From CAZMSQ01 sp964569025 (lineage in GTDB: Bacteria; Bacteroidota; Bacteroidia; Chitinophagales; Saprospiraceae): a stretch of DNA of 64,000 nucleotides. Positions within the stretch are counted from its first letter, which is position 1. Each line of letters starts with the position of its first letter. Below, in pieces: positions 17,207-26,025 of the stretch. The stretch spans positions 1 to 64,000 of the forward strand of contig CAZMSQ010000011.1 of assembly GCA_964569025.1 (NCBI GenBank), written 5' to 3'. The translations under genes and the position numbers were made by a program. The notes beneath the pieces were generated by a model, which had not been told where the DNA came from, made no database searches, and saw nothing but the letters and a program-made list of their open reading frames with translations.

Positions 17207-18760
17207 TTAATTTCTAATCTGATTTTTGATAGTTACTCTGCCTTGCGAGAAATACTGTCTGAGCGTTTCACGACGGGCCTCGCTCATATTCTTATGGACG
17301 TACAACACAACATTTCTCAATGAGTTGAGGCCCTTTGTCGACGAATCGGGCATCACTTCAGGGCTGACACCTCCGAGCACCAGATCTTCGAGATTGGATA
17401 GCCCCCATAATGAGCCAGGCAAACTCCGAAACTGATCAGCTCTCAGTGTAAGCCTCCTCAGTTGAACTAGCTGACCGATTGATTCCGGTACTGTCTGAAG
17501 CGAATATGCCCAGATATGCAGTTCCTCGAGATTCCTTCCCAACCCTGGCTTCAGCTCCGGCAAGGATTTAAGCGCTTCGGTTCTTGCCACAGTCAGAGAG
17601 CTGAGAGACTGACATTTCCATATTTTCCCAAGAGATGCCAGGCGTTCACCACTCACATCAAGCGTTGTCAGGGTTTCTATTTTATGAATCCCCGGAGGCA
17701 TCTTATCAAGACGATCATCTTGAATAATGAGCTGACTGACAGAGAGCTTTTTATTGATTTTATTGTAATTCACACCGGTGCAATGATGGACACCCAATAT
17801 GGCGAGAGAAATCCCTCTCAGTGATTTCCAATCAAATTGTGCCAATCCGCATCGGTAGAAACGAATTTCTTCCATACCCGTACACCTATCAAGGCCGGAT
17901 TCCTTTCCAGGCATCTCCACGTCAAAAAAAACAGCGCTTCGCAAACTGACTGAGCCTGCCAGCGACGGCATTGGGCCTGTCTGGAGACCACCGCGCAAAA
18001 AAAGCTCGGTTAACTCAGGTAAATTTGACAAGGAAGAGGGCCATATTGAAAGCGCCGGACAATCAATTTTGAGAGTTTGGAGGGAAGGTGGAATGAGCGA
18101 TGCAGGAAGGAATGTCAGGGATTCGAGATGGAGTGTCACGTTCTCCAGCTTTAACCACCCGTTTTCTTGTTCAGGAATTTCAGAAATTTTCTTTGACTCG
18201 ATGGTCAATGACTTGAGATTGGAAAAAGCCTGAATTCCCTGTGGCCATTCATCTAGATTTGGCATACGTACTTCAAGAGCGTACAGCTTTGCAAGTGGGC
18301 TGAATGGAGCTTGAAATCTCTTTGCATCCCTGTCACTAAGTGTGAGCGTTTCAAGATTTTCCAGCTTGGTGACAAATGCGGGCACCTCATTCCCGAGGCA
18401 ATTCTCCAAAGTCAGGTCTTTGATTGACTGGAGACTTTCCATCGCTTCTTCCGGCCATTTTACATCCTGATTAGTCTGAATCTCGAGTACTTCGAGAGCC
18501 TGAAGTCGTGAGATAATATCCGGAATAAAAATCATGTTATCGGAAAAAATCCTCAACTCAGTCAACCCCTCCAATTGGGTGATATCCCGCCAGTCAGCCA
18601 CTGAGACTTTGGATCCGGATGGTATGTGGAGAATTCGTGCCTCTTCTTTGTTCTGAACTGCATCAGAAATGGAGGTATAGATGGTTTGTGCATATAATGA
18701 ACTCACTAATGCACAGGCCAGAGTCAGGGTTAGAAGGATGTGTTTCATGAGTGCGATCAT
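17207..18760 (-). CDS. Secreted leucine-rich-repeat protein
   Basis: 517 residues (513 from the alternative ATG at 18748). The signal peptide is MKHILLTLTLACALVSSLYA from the inner start. The rest is made of about eighteen leucine-rich repeats of 22-24 residues with the pattern L.sL.i....l..lP..i..l, for example LQALEVLEIQTNQDVKWPEE, LENLETLTLSDRD and LVQLRRLTLRADQFRSLPGSL. Repeats lie between residues about 65 and 490. No T9SS sorting tail or lipobox is visible, so its final location is probably periplasmic or unanchored. Binding partner unknown. The first ATG touches the TAA of apbE, which suggests coupled translation. Confidence 0.88.
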   Translation of the reverse strand: MIALMKHILLTLTLACALVSSLYAQTIYTSISDAVQNKEEARILHIPSGSKVSVADWRDITQLEGLTELRIFSDNMIFIPDIISRLQALEVLEIQTNQDVKWPEEAMESLQSIKDLTLENCLGNEVPAFVTKLENLETLTLSDRDAKRFQAPFSPLAKLYALEVRMPNLDEWPQGIQAFSNLKSLTIESKKISEIPEQENGWLKLENVTLHLESLTFLPASLIPPSLQTLKIDCPALSIWPSSLSNLPELTELFLRGGLQTGPMPSLAGSVSLRSAVFFDVEMPGKESGLDRCTGMEEIRFYRCGLAQFDWKSLRGISLAILGVHHCTGVNYNKINKKLSVSQLIIQDDRLDKMPPGIHKIETLTTLDVSGERLASLGKIWKCQSLSSLTVARTEALKSLPELKPGLGRNLEELHIWAYSLQTVPESIGQLVQLRRLTLRADQFRSLPGSLWGLSNLEDLVLGGVSPEVMPDSSTKGLNSLRNVVLYVHKNMSEARRETLRQYFSQGRVTIKNQIRN

Positions 18761-19882
18761 TTAATGGTTTGTGGCTTTAAGAATTTGTTGAATGCCGGGG
18801 CTTTCCCAAACATCAGTGGATCCGTCCGGGGCTCCGAAGATAAGAATGGATTCGATGGATGGATTTTGCAGGGTCAATGCTTTGGCTGATTCAAGGCCAA
18901 CCACCATCATGGCCGTTGCCCACGCATCGGCAGTACGGCATTCTTTAGAAAACACAGAGGCGCTCAGCAAGGTATTATGCTCCGGAAAACCTGTTTTGGG
19001 ATTGATGGTATGACTGTGTTTGACACCATCAATTTCGTAATAATTGCGGTAATTGCCTGATGTAGCGAGTGAGAGATTAGTCAGCGAGACAATGCGTTCG
19101 AAATCTCCCTGAGCCGCATCTTCTTTTGGAGTGCTGATGCCAATCCGCCAGGGCGCACCCCGTGGGCTCATGCCTATTGCTCTGACCTCACCTCCAATCT
19201 CTACGAGCGCATCCCGGACACCCATGCTTTCAAGCAACAACACGATGATATCAACAGCATGACCTTTTGCTATGGCACTGAAATCAAGCTGCACCCCTGG
19301 TGCAGACTTGACGAGCCTGCTGCTCTTGCCAAACTCATTGTGAATCACCCTGTCAAGTCCCACCAGGTCCAACAGAGAGTCTACTGCTGCGGAGTCTTTC
19401 AGAGAATGCTTTTTTCTCGGTTCATAACCAAATCCCCAGTAATTGACGAGGGGCATGACGGTAGGATCAAAATATCCATTGGTTTGGAAAAAAATATCGG
19501 AGGCCGCAATGTAGTTGGCTACAAAATGTGCCTGACCAGATTGCCAGTTCGGAGCCGGGGAGTTTCCATCAGGAAGAAACAGCTGCTCGAAATCAAAGGC
19601 AATCGCGAAGGACGAATCGGCCTGATTGAAGCGTGAAATCACAGAGGAGGGTATATACGTGGAGACCTCATCATTGATGCCGACCAGCAGGGAGTCGATG
19701 AATTCTCCGAGAGGTTTCCCGCTGGTATCGCGGCAAGTGACATGCCAGGTGGTCCCCATGGTCTGTCCGCTGAAATTGACAAACTGGCTGTGAGGATTGG
19801 GATTCTGCTGATTCCCACAACCTGTAAGGATCATCAAAAAGATGGCAATTATCCATGCCAATATTGGCTTTTTGATTACCAT
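18761..19882 (-). CDS. apbE: FAD:protein FMN transferase (ApbE), lipoprotein
   Basis: 373 residues with a lipobox signal (IFLMILTGCGNQ). Motifs of ApbE are present: SGQTMGTTWHVT, the Ser/Ile region SGNYRNYYEIDGVKHSHTINPKTGFP, LDFSAIAKGHAVDII and VEIGGEVRAIG. ApbE uses FAD and Mg2+ to attach FMN covalently to Thr of extracytoplasmic flavoproteins such as NqrB/NqrC, RnfG and other redox carriers. No obvious acceptor protein is encoded nearby. Its start overlaps the stop of the DoxX-like gene by 7 bases (ATGGTAA), and its stop touches the start of the leucine-rich-repeat gene. Confidence 0.95.
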   Translation of the reverse strand: MVIKKPILAWIIAIFLMILTGCGNQQNPNPHSQFVNFSGQTMGTTWHVTCRDTSGKPLGEFIDSLLVGINDEVSTYIPSSVISRFNQADSSFAIAFDFEQLFLPDGNSPAPNWQSGQAHFVANYIAASDIFFQTNGYFDPTVMPLVNYWGFGYEPRKKHSLKDSAAVDSLLDLVGLDRVIHNEFGKSSRLVKSAPGVQLDFSAIAKGHAVDIIVLLLESMGVRDALVEIGGEVRAIGMSPRGAPWRIGISTPKEDAAQGDFERIVSLTNLSLATSGNYRNYYEIDGVKHSHTINPKTGFPEHNTLLSASVFSKECRTADAWATAMMVVGLESAKALTLQNPSIESILIFGAPDGSTDVWESPGIQQILKATNH

Positions 19883-20253
19883 TGGCCGGATTTGGTTCGG
19901 CTTTTAAACACATAATGGTCCAGCGACCAGCGACCGCCGCCTTTTAGAAACAAGACGGCAAAAACTGCCAGATACAGGATTGGCACCTCAGTCTCGATAA
20001 GAGAAGATTTCATGGAAGCGTACACACCAAGTGCCATTGCAAAAATCAGTGGCACAGACACCCAGCGAGTCAATAATCCGAGTGTGATCATTCCAGCACA
20101 CACCAGTTCGCATATGACTGCGAGCAGAAGGTTCGGTGTGGAATCAATGCCTTCGAGCAGGAGCCTGAATTTGGGTAAGCCGTGATTCCACATCATCAGA
20201 CCGCCAAATGCCAGTCTGAGAATCAGCAGGGAAAGGTGTTCGATTGAAAGCAT
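19876..20253 (-). CDS. DoxX-family membrane protein
   Basis: 125 residues with four hydrophobic helices. The opening LLILRLAFGGLMMWNHGLPKF and the following PNLLLAVICELVCAGMITLGLLTRW are typical of DoxX/SURF-like quinone-associated membrane proteins. DoxX was first described as a thiosulfate:quinone oxidoreductase subunit, but most members are of unknown function. It starts 10 bases after the TerC-like gene and overlaps apbE by 7 bases, so a functional link to ApbE-flavinylated or quinone redox chemistry is possible but unproven. Confidence 0.88.
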   Translation of the reverse strand: MLSIEHLSLLILRLAFGGLMMWNHGLPKFRLLLEGIDSTPNLLLAVICELVCAGMITLGLLTRWVSVPLIFAMALGVYASMKSSLIETEVPILYLAVFAVLFLKGGGRWSLDHYVFKSRTKSGQW

Positions 20254-20263
20254 GGAGAGAATA

Positions 20264-21118
20264 TTATTTCACCTTTTTTCTCGGCGTTTCTGCAAGAAAT
20301 GTCTCCTCAGTAACACCATGGAGCCGAACCGGTTCAGGGCCTTTCCGGAGCTTCATATTTAGAAACTCGACAACCAGTGAAAATGCGATGGCAAAGTAGA
20401 GGTACCCTTTGGGCACGGCTCCGACTTCCTGCCCTCCGATGACAAGGTGGGCCTTATGGGCTCCCTCTGCAATCAGCATAAATCCAATCAGAATCAGAAA
20501 AGCGAGTCCGAGCATTTGGATTGTTGGATGACGGTTGACAAATCGTCCGACCGGGACAGCGAAGAGCATCATAATGACAACCGAGGCCACAACGGCAAAA
20601 ATCATAATGACCAGAGCTCCTTGAAGTCCGGAGGTCATTCCGACGGCTGTGAGTATTGAGTCAAAAGAGAAGACGATGTTAATGAGGGTAATTTGCACAA
20701 GTACTGACAAAAAGGGGGACTTCCCGCCGGCTGCGGACCGGGCTTCCGAAGCAACTGAGTGACCCTCAAGTTTGTGGTGAATTTCACTGGTACTTTTGTA
20801 GAGTAAAAACAGCCCTCCGCCAATCAGAATCAGACTTTGCCCTGTAAATCCGCCATGCATCCATGCACCCTCAAAACTGAGCCATGGGTCATCAAGGGCC
20901 ACAAGCCATGAGATTCCAAAGAGCAATGCAATGCGCAGCACCATGGCCAGTGCCAGCCCAATGGATGTCGCCCTTGGCTGGTCCCGGGCCGGCAGTTTAT
21001 TGGCGGCAATACTGATAAAGATGATGTTATCGATGCCGAGAACAATCTCAAGGAAGGTGAGTGTCAGCAGGCTCATCCATGCCTCACCCCCGGCCAAGTC
21101 GGGCAATACCCATTCCAT
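20264..21118 (-). CDS. TerC-family integral membrane protein
   Basis: 284 residues and about seven to eight membrane helices. The two signature acidic motifs are visible: LEIVLGIDNIIFISI near residue 25 and INIVFSFDSILTAVGMT near residue 145. The C terminus ends in a basic tail (AETPRKKVK). TerC proteins are linked with metal (manganese) export or metallation of exported enzymes and with tellurite resistance. It is the first gene of a seven-gene run that contains metal-related MbnP and MauG-like proteins, which fits a metallation role, but this is inference. A near-consensus element (TAAACTTG, minus strand) ends 17 bases upstream of the start. Confidence 0.9.
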   Translation of the reverse strand: MEWVLPDLAGGEAWMSLLTLTFLEIVLGIDNIIFISIAANKLPARDQPRATSIGLALAMVLRIALLFGISWLVALDDPWLSFEGAWMHGGFTGQSLILIGGGLFLLYKSTSEIHHKLEGHSVASEARSAAGGKSPFLSVLVQITLINIVFSFDSILTAVGMTSGLQGALVIMIFAVVASVVIMMLFAVPVGRFVNRHPTIQMLGLAFLILIGFMLIAEGAHKAHLVIGGQEVGAVPKGYLYFAIAFSLVVEFLNMKLRKGPEPVRLHGVTEETFLAETPRKKVK

Positions 21119-21179
21119 GTGCGCAGATTTGTTGCAAGTTTACGAAAAAAAAGAAAGGAAGGGCGGGACTCTATGACCA

Positions 21180-23024
21180 ATGTCACAAAGCACCGAAATC
21201 CTGAATGGTTACCTTTACCTCAAAATTCTTGTTTTGAGTACCAGGCCTCTGAAATATCGGATTTTTCCCTTTTTGCAATGGGTTCATGAACTCGACCGCC
21301 GCACCTTGCGTGCGGACCTACTCGCTGGTGTAACCGGAGCCATCATCGTGCTGCCTCAGGGTGTGGCTTTTGCCATGATTGCCGGCCTTCCGCCGATTTA
21401 CGGATTGTACACGGCCATGATTACCCCCATCATTGCCGCTCTGTTCGGATCCTCCTACCACCTGATATCAGGGCCGACCACGGCCATTTCCATTGTGGTC
21501 TATGCATCGGTGAGCAAATACGTCCCTCCGGATCAGGTCAGTGAATTTGTGGCACTCACTATGGTCCTCACCGTCCTTGCCGGTGCCATCCAGTTGGCCA
21601 TGGGTCTGGCAAGGCTTGGCACGCTGGTCAATTTTGTATCGCATACAGTTGTCATCGGATTTACTGCCGGTGCAGCCATTCTGATTGCCTCCAGTCAGGT
21701 GCCGCATATTCTTGGGCTTGAGCTGTCTGGCGGACATGCATTTTGGGAGACCTGGCTCGACATTTTCCGACACCTCGGGCTGACCAATCCCTACGTCCTG
21801 CTTGTAGGGGGAGGCAGTCTGTTATCGGCAATTCTCATTCGAAAATTCCTTCCGAAAGTCCCGTATATGCTTGCTGCCATGGTTATCGGTTCGGTGGTGG
21901 CCCTGCTTGTTGGGGGTGAGGACAAAGGTATCAAGCTGGTGGGCGAAATGCCGGCCCGGCTGCCGCCATTCAACATGCCGGAACTGAGCTATGCCAACAT
22001 CCGGATGCTTGCACCTGATGCATTTGCCGTGGCCCTGTTGGGACTCATAGAAGCAGTTGCCATAGGCCGAGCCATTGCCACGCACACACGGCAGCGCATT
22101 GATGGGAATCAAGAGTTCATTGGTCAGGGACTCAGTAATCTGGTCGCTGGGTTTTTCTCTTGCTACGCCGGCTCGGGTTCATTCACCCGTTCGGGGGTCA
22201 ACTTTTCTGCAGGTGCCAAAACCCCGTTATCGGCCATATTCGCCGCCCTCCTTCTCATGCTCATCGTGCTCTTCGTAGCACCCCTGACAGCCTACCTTCC
22301 CCTCCCGGCCATGGGAGGCATCATCCTTTTGGTTGCCTATAACCTCATTGACTTCCACCACATCAAGACCATTCTCAAATCCAGTCCCATCGAAACCACC
22401 GTCTTGCTGGTTACCTTTTTTGCCACACTTTTTCTGGAACTCGAGGTGGCAATTTACGTTGGGGTTTTCTTTTCGCTTGTGTTCTACCTTCAGCGAACTT
22501 CGAAACCAAATATTGCAGTATTGGCCCCTGACCCTGACGACCACCGCCGACGCCTTACAAATCTGGTGCGCAAACCATCCCTGCCACAATGCCCCCAACT
22601 CGCTATCCTGCGGATTGATGGCTCGCTGTACTACGGAGCTGTAGATCATGTGGCAAATACGCTTGGTGATTTACGGGATGACAAGGGGCAGCATTCTATT
22701 CTGATTGTTGCCGATGGCATCAATTTCATCGATCTGGCGGGTGCAGAATGGCTGGCCCAGGAGGCCTCAAATTGGCGTACCAGGGGGGGTGACCTATATG
22801 TTTCAGGGCTCAAACGAACTGCACAAGATGTGCTGGAGCACAGTGGCATGAAGGAAAAAATGGGACCAGCAAATTTCTTTGCCACAAAAAAAGAAGCCAT
22901 TGCCGGCATCTTCCCCCGTTTGCGCGAAAGCCAGTGTGCCTTGTGCCAAAGCAGAATCTTTGAAGAATGCGCCTCCGTTCGTGAAAAGGCAGTTGAAGAG
23001 GGTGCCTCTGAATATTCACCCTGA
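21180..23024 (+). CDS. SulP-family anion (sulfate/bicarbonate-type) transporter with STAS domain
   Basis: 614 residues. The Sulfate_transp core has the family opening LRADLLAGVTGAIIVLPQGVAFAMIAGLPPIYGLY (residues about 40-75), then about ten to twelve hydrophobic segments up to residue about 440. A STAS domain follows (about 480-590, with LRIDGSLYYGAVDHV and INFIDLAGAEWL). The tail has four Cys in a short stretch: CALCQSRIFEEC, with a CxxC pair near residue 595, which is not a general feature of the family as I know it. Substrate (sulfate, bicarbonate or another anion) cannot be told. It is followed 45 bases later by the DUF962 gene. Confidence 0.93.
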   Translation: MSQSTEILNGYLYLKILVLSTRPLKYRIFPFLQWVHELDRRTLRADLLAGVTGAIIVLPQGVAFAMIAGLPPIYGLYTAMITPIIAALFGSSYHLISGPTTAISIVVYASVSKYVPPDQVSEFVALTMVLTVLAGAIQLAMGLARLGTLVNFVSHTVVIGFTAGAAILIASSQVPHILGLELSGGHAFWETWLDIFRHLGLTNPYVLLVGGGSLLSAILIRKFLPKVPYMLAAMVIGSVVALLVGGEDKGIKLVGEMPARLPPFNMPELSYANIRMLAPDAFAVALLGLIEAVAIGRAIATHTRQRIDGNQEFIGQGLSNLVAGFFSCYAGSGSFTRSGVNFSAGAKTPLSAIFAALLLMLIVLFVAPLTAYLPLPAMGGIILLVAYNLIDFHHIKTILKSSPIETTVLLVTFFATLFLELEVAIYVGVFFSLVFYLQRTSKPNIAVLAPDPDDHRRRLTNLVRKPSLPQCPQLAILRIDGSLYYGAVDHVANTLGDLRDDKGQHSILIVADGINFIDLAGAEWLAQEASNWRTRGGDLYVSGLKRTAQDVLEHSGMKEKMGPANFFATKKEAIAGIFPRLRESQCALCQSRIFEECASVREKAVEEGASEYSP

Positions 23025-23069
23025 AAACAGTATCTTTCCATCAGATTCGTTCACGCACCTTTTCATATC

Positions 23070-23534
23070 ATGCGCACCATCCACAAACTGCTCGATACCT
23101 ACGGTGAAAGTCACCAGAATGGCACTAACAAGCTCATCCACTGGGTCTGTGTGCCGGCTATCATGTTCAGCCTGCTAGGGCTGCTGGCCTTGATTCCTTT
23201 TCCGGGGGGTTACACTGGCATGTTTGCCAACTGGGCTGCCGTTTTTCTGGCTGCTGCTCTAGTGTATTACCTCAGACTATCTGTGCTGATGTTTGTCGGA
23301 TTCATCGGTATCGGGGCAGTTTTGCTGTGGGGTATTCATTCTGTGAAAGAAACGACCGGGACACATGCTGCCTGGGTATTTCCTGCCGTATTTGTCGTTG
23401 CCTGGATCGGACAGTTTATCGGTCATAAGATTGAAGGCAAAAAGCCATCTTTTTTTCAGGATCTCCAGTTCCTGCTGATTGGCCCGGCATGGCTGTTGCA
23501 TTTCATTTATGACAAACTCGGCATCAGGTATTGA
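23070..23534 (+). CDS. DUF962/Mpo1-like membrane protein
   Basis: 154 residues with four hydrophobic helices. The N terminus LLDTYGESHQNGTNKLIHWVCVP and the C-terminal IGQFIGHKIEGKKPSFFQDLQFLLIGPAWLL are the hallmarks of the DUF962 (YGL010w/Mpo1-like) family. In yeast Mpo1 is an Fe-dependent dioxygenase that acts on 2-hydroxy fatty acids; the conserved His residues (SHQN, IHW, GHK) are present here. A bacterial substrate has not been shown to my knowledge. It is followed 11 bases later by murQ. Confidence 0.88.
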   Translation: MRTIHKLLDTYGESHQNGTNKLIHWVCVPAIMFSLLGLLALIPFPGGYTGMFANWAAVFLAAALVYYLRLSVLMFVGFIGIGAVLLWGIHSVKETTGTHAAWVFPAVFVVAWIGQFIGHKIEGKKPSFFQDLQFLLIGPAWLLHFIYDKLGIRY

Positions 23535-23545
23535 GGTCCTCCGGA

Positions 23546-24364
23546 ATGGAAAAAATTACCGAACAGTCATCTCCCTGGCGCCATCTTGAGCAGATGTCTC
23601 TTTCAGACATCCTTCACGGCATTAATGAGGAAGACCACAAAGTAGCTCCGGCGGTCCGCCTTGCCATCCCTCAAATCGAAGCCCTCGCGAAAGGTGTCAT
23701 TACCAAAATGCAGCAAGGAGGACGCCTCTTTTACATCGGTTCAGGTACCAGTGGCAGACTGGGTGTGGTTGATGCCTCTGAATGCCCTCCGACATTTGGA
23801 GTGCCTGATGACTGGGTCATCGGACTCATTGCAGGAGGAGACGGTGCCATTCGCAAAGCAGTAGAATTTGCCGAAGATGACCCCCATCAAGCCTGGGAAG
23901 ACCTCCAGCATTATGGAGTCTGCGATATGGATGTGGTCGTTGGCATTGCGGCCTCCGGCACCACACCCTATGTGGTACACGGCCTTGCTGATTGCCGAAA
24001 GCGAAACATCTCCACCGGTTGCATCACCTGCAATCCAGGTAGCCCCGTCACCAGAGAAGCCACATGGCCTGTGGTTATCAGAGTCGGCCCTGAATTTGTA
24101 ACCGGAAGCACCCGCATGAAATCCGGTACTGCCCAAAAGCTGGTACTCAATATGCTCTCAACCTCAGTCATGATTGCACTGGGACGGGTCGAAGACAACA
24201 AGATGGTCGATATGCAGCTCAGCAATCAAAAACTCGTGGACCGCGGCTCTCGCATTCTCCAACATACACTCGGACTTTCATATGAGAAGGCGCGAGAACT
24301 CCTCCTCTCCCATGGCAGCGTCCGTCAAGCACTGGATGCCAATAGAGAAGACTCCAAAGATTGA
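23546..24364 (+). CDS. murQ: N-acetylmuramic acid 6-phosphate etherase
   Basis: 272 residues from the ATG at 23546 (a TTG at 23531 is in frame but less likely). Cleaves the lactyl ether of MurNAc-6-phosphate to GlcNAc-6-phosphate and D-lactate in cell-wall recycling; cytosolic SIS fold. Motifs: YIGSGTSGRLGVVDASECPPTFG (residues about 68-90; sugar phosphate loop), the GGDGAIRKAVEFAEDD helix start with catalytic Glu candidates, GIAASGTTPYV and EFVTGSTRMKSGTAQKLVLNM. A BadF-type sugar kinase that could supply the phosphorylated substrate lies 0.8 kb downstream, separated by the opposing DUF2461 gene. Confidence 0.95.
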   Translation: MEKITEQSSPWRHLEQMSLSDILHGINEEDHKVAPAVRLAIPQIEALAKGVITKMQQGGRLFYIGSGTSGRLGVVDASECPPTFGVPDDWVIGLIAGGDGAIRKAVEFAEDDPHQAWEDLQHYGVCDMDVVVGIAASGTTPYVVHGLADCRKRNISTGCITCNPGSPVTREATWPVVIRVGPEFVTGSTRMKSGTAQKLVLNMLSTSVMIALGRVEDNKMVDMQLSNQKLVDRGSRILQHTLGLSYEKARELLLSHGSVRQALDANREDSKD

Positions 24365-24365
24365 C

Positions 24366-25052
24366 TCACTCGCTTAGAAAATCATCCAGAGCTGTGTTCA
24401 AAAACCCAACGAGACCAGATACCTTTCTGTATGCTGCCAAAGCGAAACCCACAAATTCGTCACTGACAATTTCATCATCGGAGATAAATCTCTGGGTATA
24501 AAACCCTTTGAATTTCAAGTATCCAATAGCAGGATGGTCATCCGCCCACCCTCTCGGAGGTCGCTTCAATACAGACGGGGTTTGAATACCATTGGGAAAT
24601 GCATCAAACAAATCTGTTTGTTCTGCAATACCCAACCACTTTTCAGGCGCCTGACTAATGCCCTCTCTCATAGCTTTCAGCGCTCCTGAATCAGGCATAT
24701 ACACCCCTCCCCCCAGAAACGACTGCCCTCCGGGCGCAAGATTCAGGTAATAGCCAGCATATGGACTTTTTCGTCCCGCACGATTCATGAAGCAGAAAAA
24801 ATGATCCTTGTACGGTGACTTATCCGCGCTGAAACGCGTGTCCCTGTAAATCCGCATGACACACTGCTTCGCCTCCAAAAATGACATGCGCACTCCTTCG
24901 TCAAATTCCGAAATTCCTGTCAGCAGCTGCTCCGTCAACCCGAAAAACTCATCAAGTGCCACCTCATAACGGTCTTTGTGATTTTGAAACCACTCCCGGT
25001 TATTGTTGTACCTTAGGTCTTCAAGAAAAGTCAAAGTCGATTTGGATACCAT
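24366..25052 (-). CDS. DUF2461-family protein
   Basis: 228 residues. The start STLTFLEDLRYNNNREWFQNHKDRYEVA, the central RIYRDTRFSADKSPYKDHFFCFMNRAG and the PGGQSFLGGGVYMPDSGALKAMREGI stretch are the signature of DUF2461 (TIGR02453). Function unknown; the family is widespread in bacteria and fungi. Its stop is one base from the murQ stop on the opposite strand, so the two genes converge with no room for a normal terminator. A TAnnTTTG element lies 18 bases upstream of the start. Confidence 0.9.
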   Translation of the reverse strand: MVSKSTLTFLEDLRYNNNREWFQNHKDRYEVALDEFFGLTEQLLTGISEFDEGVRMSFLEAKQCVMRIYRDTRFSADKSPYKDHFFCFMNRAGRKSPYAGYYLNLAPGGQSFLGGGVYMPDSGALKAMREGISQAPEKWLGIAEQTDLFDAFPNGIQTPSVLKRPPRGWADDHPAIGYLKFKGFYTQRFISDDEIVSDEFVGFALAAYRKVSGLVGFLNTALDDFLSE

Positions 25053-25069
25053 AGCGCTCAGTATTTATC

Positions 25070-25077
25070 CAAAGATA
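25070..25077 (-). promoter_or_regulatory. Predicted -7 element of the DUF2461 gene
   Basis: TATCTTTG on the minus strand, matching TAnnTTTG, 18 bases upstream of the ATG at 25052. Confidence 0.45.
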
Positions 25078-25093
25078 GGCAATTCCTGACGAG

Positions 25094-25144
25094 ACCCGGT
25101 CGGACCGCTATAGCGGTCCGACGGCTATAGCGGTCCGACCGGGT
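25094..25144. repeat. Strong palindromic element, copy 1
   Basis: A 51-base inverted repeat with perfect 20-base arms (ACCCGGTCGGACCGCTATAG at 25094-25113 and its reverse complement at 25125-25144) around an 11-base loop. A second register is a perfect 24-base palindrome at 25099-25122 centred on CTATAG. It lies between the diverging DUF2461 and kinase genes, ending 12 bases before the kinase ATG. No T run follows, so it is not a normal intrinsic terminator. A near copy is at 54447-54478. The function is unknown; a REP-like interspersed element or a regulatory hairpin are options. Confidence 0.8.
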
Positions 25145-25156
25145 AAAAGATTTCGT

Positions 25157-25996
25157 ATGAAAGTGTTAATAGACAGTGGGGGGACCCGCAGCACATGGGT
25201 GAAGGTGGACGGGAATGGGGAAGTAAGGAGAGAAGGGCCTGGGATTAACCCGTATTTTTTGACAGAAGGAGCTATCGCTGATCGGTGCCGGGACATGGCG
25301 GCTGCCCTGGGTGCAGGAACCAAGGAGGTCTTTTTTTATGGGGCCGGGCTGGAAAGCAGCGCCAATCGCGATGCCGTGAAGGCGGGATTGGCAGCGGCAT
25401 TTCCGAAGGCTTCTGTCGAGGTTTATTCAGATATTTTTGGAGCTGCCAGGGCGCTGTATCAGGACTCAAGTGGAGTTGTGGCTATTTTGGGAACAGGCGC
25501 GAATACCTGTTGGTATGATGGGGAGCAAGCTGAAATTCGCAGACCGGGATTTGGATTTATATTAGGCGATGAGGGCAGCGGAGCTGTATTGGGTGTACAG
25601 GTGCTGAGGGCATGGCTGTACCGCCGATTCCCTGATGATTTGAAGGAGGCTTTTGAAACTGCATTTCCAATGCGGATTGAAGATGCCCTTCAGGCAGTGT
25701 ATTCCGGGGAGGCTCCGAACAGGTTTCTGGGCAGCTTCGCGCCTTTTGCTGCAGCCCACAGGTATCACCCATTTATGCGTGAGTTGATTTCCGGACATTT
25801 TTCGAGGTTTTACCAGCAGATGCTTGACGCCTATGCGGCCGATGGACTGAATCGAGTGGCCTTTTGTGGGTCTGTTGCCTGGCACTTCAGGGATGAACTG
25901 GAAAAATGTGCCTCAGAACACGGTTTTGAGGTGATGAAGATTGCCCAAAACCCAATTGAAGGACTTGTACAATATCACACGAGCCGGATTGAGTAG
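25157..25996 (+). CDS. BadF/BadG/BcrA-type sugar kinase (GlcNAc/MurNAc kinase-like)
   Basis: 279 residues, an ASKHA-fold ATPase. Visible motifs: VLIDSGGTRSTWVKVDGNG (phosphate 1 loop), a GPGINPYF stretch typical of this N-acetylglucosamine kinase group, VVAILGTGANTCWYDG (phosphate 2) and GFILGDEGSGAVLGVQVLRAWL. Members phosphorylate GlcNAc or MurNAc; with MurQ 0.8 kb away a role in recycling wall amino sugars is a reasonable inference, but the sugar specificity cannot be read from the sequence. A palindromic element sits directly upstream of the start. Confidence 0.88.
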   Translation: MKVLIDSGGTRSTWVKVDGNGEVRREGPGINPYFLTEGAIADRCRDMAAALGAGTKEVFFYGAGLESSANRDAVKAGLAAAFPKASVEVYSDIFGAARALYQDSSGVVAILGTGANTCWYDGEQAEIRRPGFGFILGDEGSGAVLGVQVLRAWLYRRFPDDLKEAFETAFPMRIEDALQAVYSGEAPNRFLGSFAPFAAAHRYHPFMRELISGHFSRFYQQMLDAYAADGLNRVAFCGSVAWHFRDELEKCASEHGFEVMKIAQNPIEGLVQYHTSRIE

Positions 25997-26025
25997 CCTC
26001 CGAGCCTTGAAATGAGCAGAAATTA

